From Actinomycetes bacterium (GTDB taxonomy: Bacteria > Actinomycetota > Acidimicrobiia > Acidimicrobiales > Ilumatobacteraceae): DNA of 64,000 nt. The position numbers and the translations under genes are program-made. The DNA lies in the NCBI GenBank assembly GCA_025358125.1, contig JANYKS010000023.1:25287-89286 (forward strand), written 5' to 3'. Below are positions 61,560-64,000 of this stretch, piece after piece. Every line of letters starts with the position of its first letter. Position 1 is the stretch's first letter. A model generated the notes under the pieces. The model did no database searches and was not told where the DNA came from. It saw only the letters and a program-made list of their open reading frames with translations.

Positions 61560-62566
61560 TGGCTGACGAACCCCTGCTCGAGGTCACGGACCTCTCCGTC
61601 GAGTTCCCGACCGATGACGGTGTGGTGCACGCCGTTGACCGCGTCAGCTACTCGCTCGCCGAGGGAGAAACACTCGGCATCGTCGGCGAGTCGGGGTCTG
61701 GCAAGAGCGTGACATCGCTGGCCATTCTCGGTCTGCTCCCCAAGCGGGCCAAGGTCACCGGATCGGTCCGCTTTCTGGGACGCGAACTGATTGGGATGAA
61801 AGACAACGAGATGCGGCTACTGCGTGGGCGGAACATCGCGATGGTGTTCCAGGATGCACTCACTTCGCTCAACCCCGTGATCCGCGTGGGCGATCAGATC
61901 GCGGAGGCCATCACGGCGCACCGTGTCATATCCAAGCACGACTTGTCCGCTCGTGTCATCAAATTGCTTGAGCTAGTTGGCATCCCCAATCCCGCCGAGC
62001 GCGCCAATCAGTATCCGCACGAGTACTCCGGTGGCATGCGCCAGCGGGCCCTGATCGCGATGATGATCGCGAACGAGCCCGATGTTCTGATCGCCGATGA
62101 ACCGACGACGGCGCTCGACGTCACTATCCAGGCGCAGGTCCTGGAGGTCCTGGAGCGCATCAAGCAGCGGACCAGCTCGGCGATCGTGCTGATCACGCAC
62201 GACCTCGGTGTCATCGCCGGTGTCGCCGATCGCGTGTTGGTGATGTATGCCGGTCGTCAGGTTGAACTCGGTACTGCCGACGACATCTTCTACCGACCGC
62301 GGCACCCCTACACCGAGGGGCTCCTCGCGTCACTGCCGCGGCTTGACCGTCGCTCCGGTAGCGAGCGGTTGCACCGGATCAAAGGGCAGCCCCCGTCGTT
62401 GCTCGCGCTGCCTCCGGGCTGCGCTTTCAATCCGCGCTGCCCGCACGCGAAGCACAAGAGCTGCGACGGACCCCGCCCGGAACTCGTTGCCATCGGACGC
62501 AGGGCGCATCTCAGCGCGTGTCTGCGTGTCGACGAGATCTACGCCGAAGCCCAGGAGTCGTCATGA
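61559..62566 (+). CDS. ABC importer ATP-binding protein, DppD/OppD type
   Basis: The 335-residue ATPase has Walker [16 protein letters not shown]-loop [13 protein letters not shown], signature [16 protein letters not shown], Walker [14 protein letters not shown] and the H-loop THDLGV. The C-terminal oligopeptide extension has [15 protein letters not shown], the Cys cluster that binds an iron-sulfur cluster in some family members. The ATG shares a base with the upstream stop. Confidence 0.96.
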   Translation: MADEPLLEVTDLSVEFPTDDGVVHAVDRVSYSLAEGETLGIVGESGSGKSVTSLAILGLLPKRAKVTGSVRFLGRELIGMKDNEMRLLRGRNIAMVFQDALTSLNPVIRVGDQIAEAITAHRVISKHDLSARVIKLLELVGIPNPAERANQYPHEYSGGMRQRALIAMMIANEPDVLIADEPTTALDVTIQAQVLEVLERIKQRTSSAIVLITHDLGVIAGVADRVLVMYAGRQVELGTADDIFYRPRHPYTEGLLASLPRLDRRSGSERLHRIKGQPPSLLALPPGCAFNPRCPHAKHKSCDGPRPELVAIGRRAHLSACLRVDEIYAEAQESS

Positions 62567-63615
62567 CGAACGTCGAGAGCGCGCTCGTTCAGGCCGGTGC
62601 TGCCACTGCGGTCGGCGATACTCCGGTGCTGGAGATGACCGATGTGGTCAAGGTGTTCCCACTGGGAGCCAGGCTTCGCCGCCACGTTGGCGGCGTCAAG
62701 GCCGTCTCGGGGGTCAGCCTCCGCGTCGGCGCTGGCGAAACGCTCGGCCTGGTCGGCGAGTCCGGCTGTGGCAAATCCACCACCGGCAGACTTGCGTTGC
62801 GTCTCATCGAACCTACGTCGGGCTCGATCCGGTTCAAAGGGCAGGAACTCGTCGAGCTGGGGAGCGGTGACATGCGTCGGCTTCGGCAGCGAATGCAGAT
62901 TGTGTTCCAGGACCCATATGCGTCGCTGAATCCACGCATGACCGTGCAATCGATCATCAGCGAACCACTCCAGATCCACGACCGTTGGCGCGATGGTGGC
63001 AAGGATCGGGTGAGGGACCTGCTGAGTCTCGTCGGACTCAACCCCGAGCATGCCAAGCGCTTCCCGCACGAGTTCTCCGGTGGCCAGCGGCAACGCATCG
63101 GTGTTGCTCGCGCGATCGCGTTGGATCCTGATCTGCTCATCCTCGACGAGCCCGTCTCCGCGCTCGACGTGTCGATCCAGGCCGGGGTGGTCAACCTGCT
63201 CGAAGATCTGCAGGACAGGCTCGGCCTGGCGTATCTTTTCATCGCCCACGATATGTCTGTGGTCCGTCACATCTCCGACCGTGTCGCGATCATGTACCTT
63301 GGCAAGATCGTCGAGACTGGACCAGTCGATTCGATCTATGAGCAAGCCGGTCACCCCTACACGCACGCTCTCCTGTCGGCTGTGCCGATACCGGACCCGA
63401 TCAAGGAACGCTCACGCCGACGCATAGTGCTCGAGGGCGACGTGCCGAGCCCGGTGAATCCACCGAGTGGCTGTCACTTCCGCACTCGCTGCCCGAAGGC
63501 CCAAGCAATCTGCGCCCAAGAAGAGCCCGAGCTGATCGAGCGCGGTCAAGGCCATCCGGTCGCCTGTCATTTTGCTGAAGTCGTGCCGTTCGGTGTGCCA
63601 GCCGTGACCCGTTAG
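62563..63615 (+). CDS. ABC importer ATP-binding protein, DppF/OppF type
   Basis: The 350-residue ATPase has Walker [18 protein letters not shown]-loop [14 protein letters not shown], signature [16 protein letters not shown], Walker [15 protein letters not shown] and H-loop AHDMSV. The C-terminal [14 protein letters not shown] is again a Cys cluster. It overlaps the preceding gene by 4 bases and completes the five-gene importer. secG follows after 29 bases. Confidence 0.96.
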   Translation: MTNVESALVQAGAATAVGDTPVLEMTDVVKVFPLGARLRRHVGGVKAVSGVSLRVGAGETLGLVGESGCGKSTTGRLALRLIEPTSGSIRFKGQELVELGSGDMRRLRQRMQIVFQDPYASLNPRMTVQSIISEPLQIHDRWRDGGKDRVRDLLSLVGLNPEHAKRFPHEFSGGQRQRIGVARAIALDPDLLILDEPVSALDVSIQAGVVNLLEDLQDRLGLAYLFIAHDMSVVRHISDRVAIMYLGKIVETGPVDSIYEQAGHPYTHALLSAVPIPDPIKERSRRRIVLEGDVPSPVNPPSGCHFRTRCPKAQAICAQEEPELIERGQGHPVACHFAEVVPFGVPAVTR

Positions 63616-63644
63616 GGCTCACCCCGCAGGTAGGATTGCGAACC

Positions 63645-63887
63645 GTGCGCGACTTGGCCCTCTATGTAACGATCGTCATCAACATCTTGACCTTGTTCGG
63701 CATGGTCGCCGGCATTTTGATGCACAGCGGGCGAGGCGGCGGGCTTTCCGACATGTTCGGCGGCGGCGGAGGAGCGGCGCTCGGCTCGACGTCAGCCGAG
63801 CGGAATCTCACGAGAATCACCACCGTCTTGATGATGGTCTGGATCCTGACGGTCGTCGCACTCGGATTCTTGTTGGTGCGCAACTGA
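63645..63887 (+). CDS. secG: Preprotein translocase subunit SecG
   Basis: SecG stimulates export through SecYEG. The 80-residue product has two membrane helices (about 8-27 and 56-76) around the conserved loop HSGRGGGLSDMFGGGGGAAL GSTSAERNLTR. The GTG at 63645 is preferred because TAGGAT lies 8 bases upstream and a GCAGGTAGGA sits at Shine-Dalgarno distance; TTG 63636 would overlap that signal. Its position after the tpiA block fits actinomycete order, here separated by the ABC operon. Confidence 0.93.
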   Translation: MRDLALYVTIVINILTLFGMVAGILMHSGRGGGLSDMFGGGGGAALGSTSAERNLTRITTVLMMVWILTVVALGFLLVRN

Positions 63888-63915
63888 GCTTGCGATAGCC
63901 TCAACAGTCCATCAC

Positions 63916-63999
63916 GTCGGAGTGGCGGAATAGGTATACGCGCTAGCTTGAGGTGCTAGTGAGAGAAATCTCGTGGGGGTTCAAGTCCCCCCTCCGACA
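63916..63999 (+). tRNA. tRNA-Leu (anticodon GAG)
   Basis: Acceptor GTCGGAG pairs with CTCCGAC. The anticodon stem CTAGC/GCTAG encloses TTGAGGT, which gives anticodon GAG. A long variable arm and GGTTCAAGTCC T-arm are present. Discriminator A at 63999 is followed by C at the window edge, so an encoded CCA cannot be judged. Confidence 0.94.
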
Positions 64000-64000
64000 C

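Overview
This is a high-GC bacterial chromosome segment that reads as an actinomycete. The gene content points to the class Acidimicrobiia (Ilumatobacter-like), but that placement is inferred from gene order and protein style, not from a search. Supporting signs are the ANTAR response regulator beside polA, the uvrC...rapZ...gap-pgk-tpiA...secG order, a compact fabD-fabH-fabG-acpP-fabF cluster, a urease set without ureE, and many genes whose start codon lies about 6 bases after a TANNNT -10 hexamer (leaderless transcription).

Layout. 0-2.2 kb: end of a DUF512 protein, der, a small zinc-ribbon membrane protein and tRNA-Pro(GGG). 2.6-4.2 kb: a secreted subtilase. 4.2-19 kb: an accessory zone in which most genes are broken. 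It holds an IS6 transposase scrap, two IS3-like end remnants, and a frameshifted GNAT acetyltransferase, DUF6226 gene and VOC gene. It also holds a nonsense-interrupted formate/nitrite transporter, a deleted alcohol dehydrogenase, an ABC permease fused by deletion to a substrate-binding protein, half an MFS transporter, a beta-propeller scrap and a deleted acyl-CoA synthetase. A formamidase and the urease cluster ureABCFGD remain open within it, but UreG carries Met in place of the P-loop Thr. 19-21 kb: an OmpR-type two-component pair. 21-25 kb: trpC-trpF-trpB-trpA. 25-26 kb: a CxxC/HxH protein, an AT-rich repeat tract and a FabZ-like dehydratase. 26-31 kb: the type II fatty acid synthesis cluster. 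31-33 kb: tRNA-Leu(CAA) followed by an MNT/HEPN-like toxin-antitoxin-type pair and gene fragments. 33-43 kb: malQ, ANTAR regulator, polA, methyltransferase, rpsA and a NarL/NarX-type pair. 43-52 kb: coaE, uvrB (with a LexA-type box), uvrA, an inactive rhomboid-like protein and uvrC. 52-57.5 kb: terC behind a probable manganese riboswitch, a methyltransferase, rapZ and gap-pgk-tpiA. 57.5-64 kb: a complete peptide/nickel-type ABC importer, secG and tRNA-Leu(GAG).

How it fits together. The housekeeping blocks (glycolysis, tryptophan, fatty acids, excision repair, translation) are intact and tightly packed with overlapping starts and stops. Decay is confined to the accessory zone, which argues against random sequencing error. 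That zone looks like a former nitrogen-scavenging locus (formamidase, urease, formate/nitrite channel, ABC importer) that is losing function.
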